The notes under the pieces are model-generated. The model had not been told where the DNA came from. It ran no database searches and saw nothing but the letters and a program-made list of their open reading frames with translations. A stretch of DNA of 64,000 nt from Paludibacter sp. (lineage in GTDB: Bacteria; Bacteroidota; Bacteroidia; Bacteroidales; Paludibacteraceae). Both the position numbers and the translations under genes were made by a program. The DNA is taken from positions 1 through 64,000 of the forward strand of contig JAQTTH010000011.1 of assembly GCA_028710895.1 (NCBI GenBank), given 5' to 3'. This document shows, piece by piece, positions 29,980 through 40,246 of the stretch (positions are counted from its first letter, which is position 1; every line of letters starts with the position of its first letter).

Positions 29980-30012
29980 AATAAATTTAATAAACCAATA
30001 AATAACAAAACC

Positions 30013-31857
30013 ATGCAAGCAGGAAAATTAGACGGTGCAATTTCAGGAGCTGGAATTTATACCCGCAAACCAAAAACAGGAAGACTACAAGGCGAAAACC
30101 CCAAAATTGGTATTCGTCCAACTATCGATGCCCGTCAGGGTGGTGTACGTGAATCGTTAGAAGCGCAAACCATGAATATGGCTAAAAACTTAGCCAACTT
30201 TATTACTTCTACGCTGAAATATAGCGATGGAACTCCGGTACAATGTGTTATTGCTGACACAACTATAGGTCGCGTTGACGAAGCGGCAGCTTGTGCCGAA
30301 AAATTTAAATTGTCGGGTGTTGGTGCCACAATCACTGTTACTCCGGCCTGGTGCTATGGTAGCGAAACCATTGATATGGATCCGCAATTGCCAAAAGCTA
30401 TCTGGGGTTTCAACGGAACGGAGCGTCCGGGAGCGGTATATCTCGCAGCCGCCTTGGCCGGTCATAACCAAAAAGGCATTCCGGCATTCGGCATTTATGG
30501 TCGCGATGTGCAGGATGGTGGCGACAACACGATTCCGACTGACGTACAGGAAAAAATTATCCGTTTCACCAAAGCTGCCATTGCGGTAGCAAGTCTGAAA
30601 GGAAAATCATATCTATCAATCGGTTCTGTATCAATGGGCATTGCCGGTTCAATCGTAAATACCGACTTTTTCCAGGAATATTTGGGAATGCGCAACGAAT
30701 CGGTGGATATGAGCGAAATCAGTCGCCGCGTACAACTCGGCATTTTTGACCCTGAAGAATTTAAAAAGGCCATGGAATGGACTGCAAAGAACTGCAAACC
30801 AAACGAAGGCGAGGATACAAACGAGGACGACAAAAAGAAATCGCGTGAGCAACTGGACATAGACTGGGAATTTGGAGTGAAAATGACCATGATTATGCGC
30901 GATTTGATGATTGGGAATCCAAAATTGGAAGAGCTTGGTTTTGGCGAAGAAGCGTTGGGACATAATGCTATCGCTTCTGGTTTCCAAGGCCAACGTCAGT
31001 GGACTGACTTTATGCCAAACGGTGACTTTGCCGAAGCAATTTTGAACACTTCGTTCGACTGGAACGGAATCCGCGAAGCATTTATTGTGGCAACAGAAAA
31101 CGATTCGTTGAATGGCGTAGCTATGTTGTTTGGGAAATTAGTAACTAATACAGCTCAGGTTTTTGCGGATGTGCGTACATATTGGAGTCCTGAAGCTGTT
31201 GAGCGCGTAACCGGTCACAAATTACAAGGTTTGGGAGCGAATGGTTTGATTCACTTAATCAATTCAGGTTCGGCAGCATTAGATGGCAGCGGTGAGCAAA
31301 CCATTGACGGACAACCGGCCATGAAACCATTCTGGGAAATCAGCGACGAAGAAGTTCAGAAAACATTGGATGCAACAACCTGGTATCCGGCTGACTGTGG
31401 TTATTTCCGCGGTGGAGGTTTCTCGTCTAAATTTATATCAAAAGGTGGAATGCCGGTAACAATGGCCCGTATCAACCTGATAAAAGGTCTTGGTCCGGTG
31501 CTTCAATTGGCCGAAGGCTGGACAGTGGAAATTCCTGCTGACGTGCACAAAGTATTGGACGATCGCACCAACAAAACATGGCCAACCACCTGGTTTGCTC
31601 CACGCCTGACCGGCGAAGGCAATTTTGCCGATGTATATTCGGTAATGAACAACTGGGGTGCTAACCACGGCGCATTCAGCTACGGACATATTGGTGCCGA
31701 TTTGATTACGTTGGCTTCGATGTTGCGTATTCCGGTGTGTATGCACAATGTTGACGAATCAAAAATTTTCCGTCCAAGTGCCTGGGCTGCCTTCGGAATG
31801 GATAAAGAAGGTTCAGATTATCGTGCTTGCCAAACTTACGGGGCATTGTACAAATAG
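30013..31857 (+). CDS. fucI: L-fucose isomerase
   Basis: 614 residues. Converts L-fucose to L-fuculose in the cytoplasm. The Mn-binding/catalytic positions align with those known in E. coli FucI at a constant offset of about 25: Glu362 in VATEND, Asp386 in FADVRTYW and His552 in NHGAFSYGH. The extra length comes mainly from a charged insert around residues 262-285 ([13 protein letters not shown]). Intact start and stop. Confidence 0.95.
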   Translation: MQAGKLDGAISGAGIYTRKPKTGRLQGENPKIGIRPTIDARQGGVRESLEAQTMNMAKNLANFITSTLKYSDGTPVQCVIADTTIGRVDEAAACAEKFKLSGVGATITVTPAWCYGSETIDMDPQLPKAIWGFNGTERPGAVYLAAALAGHNQKGIPAFGIYGRDVQDGGDNTIPTDVQEKIIRFTKAAIAVASLKGKSYLSIGSVSMGIAGSIVNTDFFQEYLGMRNESVDMSEISRRVQLGIFDPEEFKKAMEWTAKNCKPNEGEDTNEDDKKKSREQLDIDWEFGVKMTMIMRDLMIGNPKLEELGFGEEALGHNAIASGFQGQRQWTDFMPNGDFAEAILNTSFDWNGIREAFIVATENDSLNGVAMLFGKLVTNTAQVFADVRTYWSPEAVERVTGHKLQGLGANGLIHLINSGSAALDGSGEQTIDGQPAMKPFWEISDEEVQKTLDATTWYPADCGYFRGGGFSSKFISKGGMPVTMARINLIKGLGPVLQLAEGWTVEIPADVHKVLDDRTNKTWPTTWFAPRLTGEGNFADVYSVMNNWGANHGAFSYGHIGADLITLASMLRIPVCMHNVDESKIFRPSAWAAFGMDKEGSDYRACQTYGALYK

Positions 31858-32086
31858 GTTTGTTTCTAAATTGAGTATAAGTTCACTATATCTCTGCGTT
31901 ACCTGCAAGCCTACAAAAAAAAGACGATAGTGCAAACCGACAAGAAATCAGAAAATAAACTAACTATGTTACAGAAAAAATTAATCGTAGACTCCTAAAC
32001 AAAATACCATTCCGACATATTTCACAATAGAAATAAATTCACTATTTTTAAAATCATTTCAAGAAATATACAACCTAAATTATTTT

Positions 32087-33208
32087 ATGGAAACCAAATA
32101 TCTTCATTTATCAACCAGTCTGTTGTTTTTGATACTGGCTTTAATTCTGTTTATAAAACGCTCGCCCAATAAAAAAACTAATAATTTTTTAGCTGTACTT
32201 TTTGTGCTAATTGCTTTTTACAGCGAACTTGTTTACCTACATCTTGATTTTGTTCAAACTAACAACGTATCCTATCTCTCCTATTACCTTCCCCTTGATG
32301 CGTTATTAATAATGTTGATGGGTCCTTGTTTATATTTCTATGTTTTATCGTTGCTAAATCGACCGATGAAGCTTATTCGTTGGAGTACGCTTTTACATTT
32401 AATACCCCTACTTCCTTGTTTGATATTTAATTTGATATTTTTTCTTAGACCTGTTGCTGACAGAGTAAACTGGTTGATACATGATTTTTATTCCGGAAGT
32501 ATAGAAATGATCATCATCAATGCAGTATTGTATTTGCAAATAATTTTTTACATGATTATTAGCTATCAAGCTGTAAGAATTCAAAAAAAAATATCTGTTT
32601 ATATTGAGAAGAATGGTTTTAGAAACAATATCACTTGGGTTAGATTATTCTTATTAGTCAATATCATAGTTGCACTCATATCATTACCAGTTTGTTTTTT
32701 GATTAACAATGAGCGAACCAGCATATTTATAGGGCAGACAGCGATGAATATAGATTTTATTTTTCTGTTTGTCATGACAGCTCTTAAAATTGGCTATATG
32801 GATACTGAAAAAATGGATGAAAAGAAAATTCCCTATCAAATTAACGAAAGTCAGACTGCGAGTTACTGGAAAACTCTTACAGCATATATGGATACCTGTA
32901 AACCTTACCGGGATGAAAGTTGTTCGCTACCCTCGTTAGCTGAGCAAACCAATATACCTGTACATCATCTCTCTAATTTGCTCAATTCTCATGGTAAAAT
33001 GTCTTTTGCTGATTTTATTAACAAATACAGACTCAATGAAGCTCTAATTTACTTGCAGGATAAAAGTAAACAACGTAAAAACATGGAAACAATAGCAATG
33101 GAATGTGGTTTTGGTTCGCCCAGTTCGTTTTACAGGGCTTTCGACAAAGTTTATTCTATTTCTCCCAATGCTTATCGAAAGCAACACGATAAAAACCCAG
33201 AAGCGTAG
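32087..33208 (+). CDS. Membrane-bound AraC-type regulator
   Basis: 373 residues. The N-terminal ~230 residues contain about seven hydrophobic membrane segments; the C-terminal ~100 residues carry an AraC helix-turn-helix pair (LPSLAEQTNIPVHHLSNLLN and METIAMECGFGSPSSFYRAF). This 7TM-AraC layout is frequent in Bacteroidota, where it probably senses an envelope or periplasmic signal. Its target is unknown; it lies 229 bp after fucI in the same direction. Confidence 0.85.
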   Translation: METKYLHLSTSLLFLILALILFIKRSPNKKTNNFLAVLFVLIAFYSELVYLHLDFVQTNNVSYLSYYLPLDALLIMLMGPCLYFYVLSLLNRPMKLIRWSTLLHLIPLLPCLIFNLIFFLRPVADRVNWLIHDFYSGSIEMIIINAVLYLQIIFYMIISYQAVRIQKKISVYIEKNGFRNNITWVRLFLLVNIIVALISLPVCFLINNERTSIFIGQTAMNIDFIFLFVMTALKIGYMDTEKMDEKKIPYQINESQTASYWKTLTAYMDTCKPYRDESCSLPSLAEQTNIPVHHLSNLLNSHGKMSFADFINKYRLNEALIYLQDKSKQRKNMETIAMECGFGSPSSFYRAFDKVYSISPNAYRKQHDKNPEA

Positions 33209-33228
33209 AAGACGAATAATGTTGCCTG

Positions 33229-33258
33229 TTTTGTTGCATTTTATAAAATGCGACAAAA
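33229..33258. promoter_or_regulatory. 30-bp near-perfect palindrome
   Basis: TTTTGT-T-GCATTTTATAAAATGC-G-ACAAAA, 20 bp after the membrane AraC stop. The 16-bp core GCATTTTATAAAATGC recurs in the terminator at 33422. It may be a terminator or an operator; the flanking TTTTGT/ACAAAA arms make it more symmetric than a typical terminator. Confidence 0.5.
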
Positions 33259-33421
33259 TTTAGACTCCACTAGTTGCTGCACTACGAAATATTTAACACA
33301 ATGTTTTTCTATTTTAATTTTGTGTTATAGAATGGCTATAAATATCAGAATTTCAACTGAATATACCTTGAATTAAATCAGTATCATACGCCAAATTTCA
33401 ACTTCCTACTTGAACTTTATT

Positions 33422-33460
33422 GAAAAAAAATCGCATTTTATAAAATGCGATTTTTTTTTT
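33422..33460. terminator. Bidirectional intrinsic terminator
   Basis: An A-run, the perfect 20-bp palindrome TCGCATTTTATAAAATGCGA, then ten T residues. A classical Rho-independent terminator that could act in both directions. Confidence 0.75.
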
Positions 33461-33527
33461 AATGTGTATATGTATGTTTGTGCTCAAAATATAGATTCTG
33501 AAACATTATTGTTAACTAATCTTGCTT

Positions 33528-33800
33528 TGCGAATATATTATTTTTGAAAATAAATAGATACTGAAAGTTTCCGAATATATCAATTAACCTTACGAATATA
33601 TTTCCGACAAAAAGTTATACACACGGAAACATTCCGTATAACGTCATAAAGTTTAAGAATATATAATCTGACAAAAAAAATATATACGGAAAGTAAGAAA
33701 ACATATTCTTAGCATAATATTATATATACGGAAAGCAAAATAATATATTCTAAAAGTTAGATAATATATTCCTCAAATTTCAAAATATATTTTCAGAACG
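33528..33800. repeat. AT-rich array of degenerate motifs
   Basis: Within the 675-bp gap before 33884, two short words recur many times: GAATATAT (or its complement ATATATTC) and ACGGAAA. For example ATATATACGGAAAG occurs twice, each followed about 12-15 bases later by ATATTCT. There are about eight copies in 270 bp, in both orientations. No gene is visible here. It could be a regulator-binding array or a low-complexity region. Confidence 0.5.
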
Positions 33801-33883
33801 TATGATATTGTTAGGATTTGAAAGATAAACCAATAAGAATATGCGATTTATAACCTTTATATTTACCATTAAAATTAAAATCT

Positions 33884-34549
33884 ATGGCTGATTACATTCC
33901 AAAAACAGATGCCGAATATAATGTTTGGCAGTTTAATCTTATTGACATTCTATCAGAAAATGCTACTGCATGGGGCATTCCTACCGAAGTGATTACTTCA
34001 TTAAAGGCTATTCAAGCTCGCTGGACAGCAGCTTATGACAAAGCAAGTAACAAACAAAACCGCACCGCAGCCGATGTGATTACCAAAAACGAAGCGGGTG
34101 ATGATTTTACCAAAGCAATTCGTGATACGGTGCAACAATGGTTGGTACGTAACCCCAAAGTAACAGATGCCGACCGTGTACGAATGGGTATAACTGTACG
34201 CTCTAATAGCCACACGCCAGTTCCTGCACCAGAATCTTTTCCGGTAGGTAGTGTAGATTTCTCTGTACGTTTGCAGCATACCATGTCTTTTTACGACCAA
34301 GCCTCAGCACACAGCAATGCCAAACCAGAAGGCGTAACTGGATGCGAAATCTATTTGAAGGTGGATGGCGATGCACCTAAAAGCGTGGAAGAAATGAATT
34401 TTCAGGGAACATGCTCTGCATCTCCTTTTGTAGTAAAATTCGACAGTGTAAAAGCAGGTAAAACGGCATGGTACTGGCTACGCTGGGTAAACCGCAAAGG
34501 TGAAACTGGTCCATGGAGTACAGTGGTAAGTGCGATGATAGTGGGGTAA
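33884..34549 (+). CDS. Hypothetical protein with Fn3-like C-terminal region
   Basis: 221 residues, no signal peptide. The N-terminal half is helical with an Ala/Asn/Arg-rich segment (RWTAAYDKASNKQNRTAADV); the C-terminal ~100 residues look like a beta-sandwich ending in WYWLRWVNRKGETGPWSTV, a Fn3-like strand pattern. Proteins of this form are scattered in Bacteroidota; function unknown. It follows the motif array, which may control it. Confidence 0.65.
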   Translation: MADYIPKTDAEYNVWQFNLIDILSENATAWGIPTEVITSLKAIQARWTAAYDKASNKQNRTAADVITKNEAGDDFTKAIRDTVQQWLVRNPKVTDADRVRMGITVRSNSHTPVPAPESFPVGSVDFSVRLQHTMSFYDQASAHSNAKPEGVTGCEIYLKVDGDAPKSVEEMNFQGTCSASPFVVKFDSVKAGKTAWYWLRWVNRKGETGPWSTVVSAMIVG

Positions 34550-34837
34550 ATCGGTTTAATTGAAATGATATAACTACAAAGCTTTGGCTATCATTTGTTT
34601 TCAAACATACAAAGATTGAATAAGAATAAACATGGATACAAGTTAAATTGATTAGAATAGTTTAGAGCTTGAACAAAAGTAAAGACTAAATTGCGAGAGA
34701 AAAAGAAGAGAAGCACAAAACTCCCGAAAACCAATAATTCATTTGGTAAAAGAAAAGTGCTTTGAAATGTAACGTTTATAAACCTAATGCTTCGAAAAAT
34801 ACAAGAAAAGCGAAGTGTTGTTAAAACAATTATTTAA

Positions 34838-36142
34838 ATGAAAAAAATCTTTTATATCTTTGCTCTTGTAGCATTCGCCCTTACTTCGTGTGACAAAAAC
34901 GAAATAACAATTCAACCAGAAGCAAGTAAAACACTATCACCAGAACAACTAAAAATGCGCAGCGCGCTCGAAACAACAACAAATATTCTTTTGGATATGA
35001 TTGCGAGTGACCAAACCTACTTTGATGAATTAAACAAAGTTATTGTAGCTGGGTCACCAAATTATATGGAAGATCGTGTGATGCTTAAAGATTTATTTAC
35101 TACAACTTCTAAATCAAGTGCATTACGTGTAAAAGCAAACTCTAACAAGTTTACGTCTGATTTTAAAACTGCTTTTATCAAAAATAAACCACAAAAAGTT
35201 GGTGGAATAAGTGGAGTAAACTCAGGTACATTTTCAAATCCAGATTCATTAATTCAGTATTTGACTGAAAATAATGTAATTCTAAACTGTCCATATCCAT
35301 TAGAAGATTATGATGAGGATAACCGCACGCCAGCAATCTCATTTGATCCTATGAATAATGACTCAACAAATGTTGGATATCTTTTTGACAAATTAGGTAA
35401 TATTACTGAAGTTCAAGTTAGTCAAGCTTATGCAGACAAACATCCAGTTTGGATTTTAATACCAAATCAACCAGAAAAGAAATACCAGCCGGCATCAATT
35501 AAAGCTCAAAAAGCAAAATCTGCTATAACAGATGGTTTTAGAACTACAATTAATAAGATTTACCTAACAGAATATTATTGTACTATATTTGTAGCTAATT
35601 TAAATATGCGTATTTTAAGAAGTGGTAACACGTTTAGTTGGGACAATAATGCTAAATCCTATACCGGTTCATTTTCACAAATGAACACTTTTGAGATGCC
35701 TCGTAAATATGTTGGATATGCAAAAGACAAAAAAATGAGTGGCTGGTATCCTGTAGATATCGAATGGGATTATGATTGGTATAGTGACAAGAAAGAACAA
35801 GCCTTATCAGTATATGAACATGATGGCGGAAGTACTATAACTTATGAGACATATGTAAAAGCTATAATACCAAATGTTGGAGAAGCTGGTGTTAAAGTCA
35901 CAGGAACATTTACAAACTCCGATGATATTATCGTTTTACAACCTTTAGGGAGAGACTACTTGTTAAATGTTATCAATAATGGGCATAGAGATAGCTCAGG
36001 CAATATTGACTGGAAATGGACTGAAGTTACTAAAAGAAATTTCTGGGGAACACCTACAGCAACTGCGGAATATACACAAATTGACGGTAAATACATTTAT
36101 CGTTTTAGTCCAAGTTTTATGATGACCTTTAGTGTTCAATAG
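34838..36142 (+). CDS. Hypothetical lipoprotein
   Basis: 434 residues. Signal with lipobox (FALTSC), so probably an outer-membrane or surface lipoprotein. No domain recognised. Central part rich in Lys and Asn; the C-terminal ~150 residues contain Tyr/Trp-rich strands (WYPVDIEWDYDWYSDKKE). The next gene is a small outer-membrane barrel. The 288 bp upstream show no gene. Confidence 0.7.
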   Translation: MKKIFYIFALVAFALTSCDKNEITIQPEASKTLSPEQLKMRSALETTTNILLDMIASDQTYFDELNKVIVAGSPNYMEDRVMLKDLFTTTSKSSALRVKANSNKFTSDFKTAFIKNKPQKVGGISGVNSGTFSNPDSLIQYLTENNVILNCPYPLEDYDEDNRTPAISFDPMNNDSTNVGYLFDKLGNITEVQVSQAYADKHPVWILIPNQPEKKYQPASIKAQKAKSAITDGFRTTINKIYLTEYYCTIFVANLNMRILRSGNTFSWDNNAKSYTGSFSQMNTFEMPRKYVGYAKDKKMSGWYPVDIEWDYDWYSDKKEQALSVYEHDGGSTITYETYVKAIIPNVGEAGVKVTGTFTNSDDIIVLQPLGRDYLLNVINNGHRDSSGNIDWKWTEVTKRNFWGTPTATAEYTQIDGKYIYRFSPSFMMTFSVQ

Positions 36143-36159
36143 AACTAATATTACTAACA

Positions 36160-36192
36160 AATACAGAGAGTAATTCTTTTACTCTCTGTATT
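36160..36192. terminator. Intergenic hairpin
   Basis: A perfect 14-bp stem AATACAGAGAGTAA / TTACTCTCTGTATT with a 5-base loop, 17 bp after the lipoprotein stop. The + side lacks a good T-run, so it may stabilise mRNA rather than terminate. Confidence 0.5.
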
Positions 36193-36206
36193 AAAAATAG
36201 AAAATA

Positions 36207-36794
36207 ATGAAAAAATACATTTTTATCATTTTTTTAAGTATGGCTGCCTTCACACAAGCTCAGGTTAGTTGTTACTTAACTGGTGGTTCAAGCCATGGTA
36301 TTGATTTGAACGCAAACTCTCAACCTGGATTTAATTTAGGTGCAATAGTAGATTTACCCTTTTCAAAAGCATGGAGTTTTCAAACAGGATTAAATTTCAA
36401 TAGCGTTTCTATTGATAGTAACTGGGAAGTACTTGAATATGTTGTAAACAAAACTGTAAGTTTTGATGGCGGAAAATTATCAAATTTTAGTTTTTTAGAG
36501 ATACCTGCTGTTATCTCATCAAATATCAAATTGTCAGAAAAAAGCAAGTTGAAATTTAATGCTGGTGGATACTTTTCAATATTCACAGGAGGCAGTTCAT
36601 TGTATCGAAGTTCAAAAGGTTATTCTGACTACGTTTTGTTACCTACCTATTCGTATCCTGTTGGTGGTGGGATTTTATTTGGAACAGGTATAGAAATAAA
36701 TAAATTATATTTGGGAGTTGAAGCCAATTTTAATATTCCTGACGGATATAAACCGAACACGGTATTAAAAACAAAAATTGGAATAAGACTCTAA
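36207..36794 (+). CDS. Small outer-membrane beta-barrel protein
   Basis: 195 residues with a signal peptide ending at TQAQ. Alternating hydrophobic/polar strands, Gly-rich turns and a terminal strand fit the PorT/OmpW-like outer-membrane barrel family (GFNLGAIVDLPFSKAWSFQTGLNF near the start, LKTKIGIRL at the end). Probably part of a small operon with the upstream lipoprotein. Confidence 0.7.
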   Translation: MKKYIFIIFLSMAAFTQAQVSCYLTGGSSHGIDLNANSQPGFNLGAIVDLPFSKAWSFQTGLNFNSVSIDSNWEVLEYVVNKTVSFDGGKLSNFSFLEIPAVISSNIKLSEKSKLKFNAGGYFSIFTGGSSLYRSSKGYSDYVLLPTYSYPVGGGILFGTGIEINKLYLGVEANFNIPDGYKPNTVLKTKIGIRL

Positions 36795-36805
36795 AATAAA
36801 TAAAA

Positions 36806-36967
36806 ATGATACGGAAAGTTTTATTCACACTCTTGCTTTTTATTACAATGAACTTGATAGCTCAAAAACAGGAATTTATAGGAATAGGGATAAACAGTGA
36901 AATGATGAATGGAGCAAATATGCAGACGGGTATTGCTTTCTCTTACGAAAACCAATTATCCAATTAG
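36806..36967 (+). pseudogene. Truncated secreted barrel-type protein
   Basis: A 53-codon frame beginning 11 bp after the previous stop: a signal peptide (ends LIAQ), then GIGINSEMMNGANMQ and GIAFSYENQL, which look like the first strands of an outer-membrane barrel, then TAG. Too short for a working barrel; likely a remnant, though a small secreted peptide is possible. Confidence 0.5.
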
Positions 36968-37010
36968 TACAGTTATTATTGTCTGAATTAAACTTTTAAT
37001 ACTACAACTT

Positions 37011-37526
37011 ATGAAACGTACATTCTTATTTATTCCGGTTTTAGTATCGCTATTCTTAGTATATGCTTGCGATACAAATACCAACATAGCGGGTTCGGAT
37101 ACATCCGGACTAATTTTCAAAACTACCATTGCTACTACAACGAGTACCTATGACAGTGTGGTGTTTTTGGGCAGTGATATCCAATGGTTCAACGTCACCA
37201 CTCGTGAATTGCGATTTAAAGATTCTTTGACTATCGAAAAAATCAGAAAGTTCAATAAAATCAAATTCTATTTAGGAACTGACTCCTTATTTACGGCAAT
37301 AACTTTTGTATCTGATGTCTCATCCAAAATCATTGATGATATTGTATTGCACTTAAACCACCAAGATGGACAATTTCACATCGAAGATGGTTATCCTTCC
37401 AATGCAAATATTTTAAGTAATCCGGCAGTATCTATTGCCCAAAGAGAAAAAAATAAAAATAACAGGGCAACTGCATGGAACAGATTTATTGAGCAATTAA
37501 AGAAAAACGGGCAATATAAAGAATAG
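37011..37526 (+). CDS. Hypothetical lipoprotein
   Basis: 171 residues with a lipobox (LVYAC). The mature part has strand-rich first half (KTTIATTTSTYDSVVFLG) and a Lys/Asn-rich helical end. No family recognised. Confidence 0.65.
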   Translation: MKRTFLFIPVLVSLFLVYACDTNTNIAGSDTSGLIFKTTIATTTSTYDSVVFLGSDIQWFNVTTRELRFKDSLTIEKIRKFNKIKFYLGTDSLFTAITFVSDVSSKIIDDIVLHLNHQDGQFHIEDGYPSNANILSNPAVSIAQREKNKNNRATAWNRFIEQLKKNGQYKE

Positions 37527-37637
37527 TCAGCATAATTTTCACCAGTGATAAATTATATTTTAAATTCATGCCAAATATTTAATAACTTTATTCCAGATGT
37601 TTGCAAAAGATTCTAACCATTTAAATTTCGAATGACC

Positions 37638-39764
37638 ATGAGAACAATCTTTACATTACTATTCGGGTTAATAATTTGCCCATTTATGTTTGCCCAGTAT
37701 GCAAATTGGGAAAACATCACAAATACCAATATGGTAGCCAGCTTGTACAATGATGGCGATACCCTTTGGGTGGGTACTTTTGGCGGTCTGGTAAAATATA
37801 ACAAAAAAACGAACGAAAGTATTTGTTACAATAGAGCTAATGCCGGCTTGTCAACTAATTGTATCTCGGGTTTGAGTAAAGACAATAAGCATAACCTTTG
37901 GATAGCAGGAAGATTTAATGGAATTGGTTGTTTTAAAGATGGTACATGCAAAACATTCAATCGAATAAACACTGATTTGCCTTTTGATGAATTTTGTCAG
38001 GGTATTTATATTGATAAAAATGATACGGTTTTTGTAGGCTCTTTGTTTGGATTTAACCGTATTTTCGATAATCAATTGAAATATATGCAAGCAGGAAATC
38101 TCATTATGTCTATACCGCAATATGTAAAAGATATTGCTCCAGCTCCCGATGGAAGTTTGGTTTTGGCTACATCGTATGGTTTATATAATTATAAAAAAGG
38201 GTCATATATGCTCATGTATAATCAGACTGCCGATTGTAATGTAGCGAGATTTGATAATTCTGGAAATTTGTGGGTTGGCACAGCCAAGAATGGTTTGTAC
38301 AAATATACTAGCAACAATACAGTGTTGAATTATAATGCATCCAATTCGGACTGTGCTGCCGGTGTAGTTGCTCTTGTGGTTGATAAAAATGATAATATTT
38401 GGATGCCGGGTAAAGGAGGATTAATCAATTTCAAGGAAACTGGGAATAGTGTTGTTTATAAAATGGACATCGGTAATGATGGAGCTTATAGAATTACCAA
38501 CGATGATTCGTGCATTTGGGTAGGAACATTACAGCATGGTTTATATCGGTTTAAAGATGGAGCTTTTGAAAAGGTGAAAGTCTCTAATACTGATTTAAAG
38601 TCCAATAGTAATGGTCAACTCGAAGTTATGAATTCGTATTTACTGATAAAAAATTGGGGGGTAACTAAATATGATAAAGGAAACTTTTCAGTAGTATTTG
38701 ATACTATACTAGGTTTGAAAACAAATCCATTTAATGGCATGAAAGTTTGGAAGGACAAAGGGATATTTACATTCGGGAATAAAACTATGGTTGGATATTT
38801 TGAAAACGGAGCATGGCGTTATTACGATCAGTTTAAAACCGACTATGTAAGAAGTATTGCACCAGTCTCAACGGATACTTTTTGGATTTCAACGGCAAAT
38901 AGAGGACTGCTTAAATATGAAAACGGACAGGTTAATGTGTATAACAGTTCAAATTCACTTTTGCCAAACAATAACCTTTGTGCCCTTACTTTTGACGGTC
39001 GAGGCGTATTATGGGGTTCATTTGGTTTAGATTCAGGGATACCTGGGATATTTTCATTTGATGGAATCAACTGGCATGCGTGGACAGAGACCGAAGTTCC
39101 TTATCTCACTTATCCGGTTACAGTTTTAAAGTTCGACTCTCAGAATAACTTATGGTGCAATTCGATTAACATTAGTAATATGATGGAGTGTAAAGGGCTA
39201 ATTCGGTTTGACGGCTCAAACTGGTCTCTTTACAATACATCGAATTCAACACTACCGACAAATACTATTTATAATATATTTGTTGATAGTACAGATACTG
39301 TATGGACAGCTGGGGTCGGAGGTGCTACAAAATTCGACAGAGGAGATAAATGGGAGGCTTATACCATTTATAATTCTGGTATGGCATTTATAACCGCACA
39401 GGACGTAGCACGTCTGCCAAATGGTGATGTCTATTTTTCACATGCTTATGGTGGTCTTTCGGTATTAAAGAATACCTCATCAATAATGAACGATACTCCT
39501 TCATTATCAGCATCTGCGGACATAAAAGTATATCCTATTCCAACTCAGAATATGTTAACTGTTCAGATTCCATCTAATTGTACTTCTTACAAAATAGAAA
39601 TGTATGATTTGACAACTAAGCCAATATATTTATCTGCATGGAATCAATCAAATCAAACAAACGACTTACAGACAATAAATACTTCGTCTTTTCCGAAAGG
39701 TGTCTATTTTTTACAACTAAAAACCGAGAAGAAAATCTACTTGAAGAAAATAATAATAAGATAA
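37638..39764 (+). CDS. Beta-propeller protein with type IX secretion sorting domain
   Basis: 708 residues from the ATG at 37638, giving a clean signal peptide (MRTIFTLLFGLIICPFMFAQ); another ATG lies two codons upstream. Many repeats of the form NLWVGT/LWIAGRFNG and YKYTSNN match the two-component-regulator propeller type. The last ~75 residues (IKVYPIPTQNMLTVQIPS, then KGVYFLQLKTEKKIYLKKIIIR) form a type A T9SS C-terminal signal. The protein should be exported and anchored or released at the surface. No histidine kinase part is attached. Confidence 0.85.
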   Translation: MRTIFTLLFGLIICPFMFAQYANWENITNTNMVASLYNDGDTLWVGTFGGLVKYNKKTNESICYNRANAGLSTNCISGLSKDNKHNLWIAGRFNGIGCFKDGTCKTFNRINTDLPFDEFCQGIYIDKNDTVFVGSLFGFNRIFDNQLKYMQAGNLIMSIPQYVKDIAPAPDGSLVLATSYGLYNYKKGSYMLMYNQTADCNVARFDNSGNLWVGTAKNGLYKYTSNNTVLNYNASNSDCAAGVVALVVDKNDNIWMPGKGGLINFKETGNSVVYKMDIGNDGAYRITNDDSCIWVGTLQHGLYRFKDGAFEKVKVSNTDLKSNSNGQLEVMNSYLLIKNWGVTKYDKGNFSVVFDTILGLKTNPFNGMKVWKDKGIFTFGNKTMVGYFENGAWRYYDQFKTDYVRSIAPVSTDTFWISTANRGLLKYENGQVNVYNSSNSLLPNNNLCALTFDGRGVLWGSFGLDSGIPGIFSFDGINWHAWTETEVPYLTYPVTVLKFDSQNNLWCNSINISNMMECKGLIRFDGSNWSLYNTSNSTLPTNTIYNIFVDSTDTVWTAGVGGATKFDRGDKWEAYTIYNSGMAFITAQDVARLPNGDVYFSHAYGGLSVLKNTSSIMNDTPSLSASADIKVYPIPTQNMLTVQIPSNCTSYKIEMYDLTTKPIYLSAWNQSNQTNDLQTINTSSFPKGVYFLQLKTEKKIYLKKIIIR

Positions 39765-39772
39765 AACAAAAC

Positions 39773-40207
39773 ATGTTTAGTCCAACAGATATTGGGAAAG
39801 CATTTTTTTCGAGTGGTCCACGATGGATTGATAAATTATTTATACTCAGAAACAAGATCGTAGCAGCATTTGGACTGAAAACTTCGGAGAATGAGACAAG
39901 TAGACAGAATCAAGTAGACAATTTCAACTGCGAACCGGGTGAACACCTCGGACTTTTCACGGTATTCAACAAAACGGAGAATGAAGTTATCCTGGGTGCT
40001 AATGATAAACACTTGAATTTTAGAGTTTCACTGTTTCTCGACAACACCAAAAGCGGAACTGAACAAAGAAACTTAACCATTTCGACAACAGTAGAATTTA
40101 ATAATTGGTTCGGACGACTTTATTTTCTACCTGTTCGAACATTCCATAGGCTGATTGTTCCTACCATATTGAAAGGAATTATCTTGAAATTAGGAAAAGG
40201 AATTTGA
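39773..40207 (+). CDS. DUF2867-family protein
   Basis: 144 residues from the ATG at 39773, eight bp after the previous stop; a longer upstream frame overlaps the T9SS gene and is rejected. The segment GEHLGLFTVFNKTENEVILGANDKHLNFRVS and the ending WFGRLYFLPVRTFHRLIVP match DUF2867. Function unknown; the family is often beside regulators such as the next gene. Confidence 0.75.
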   Translation: MFSPTDIGKAFFSSGPRWIDKLFILRNKIVAAFGLKTSENETSRQNQVDNFNCEPGEHLGLFTVFNKTENEVILGANDKHLNFRVSLFLDNTKSGTEQRNLTISTTVEFNNWFGRLYFLPVRTFHRLIVPTILKGIILKLGKGI

Positions 40208-40246
40208 ATCGAGCCACTATAATACTATCTCAATAATACCCAACTC

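Noticed and set aside
33528-33800. CRISPR array
   Set aside because: Motifs are short, degenerate and in both orientations; no constant repeat-spacer pattern and no cas gene.
39638-39772. Long upstream extension of the DUF2867 gene
   Set aside because: It overlaps the T9SS sorting domain of the previous gene in another frame and lacks family similarity.
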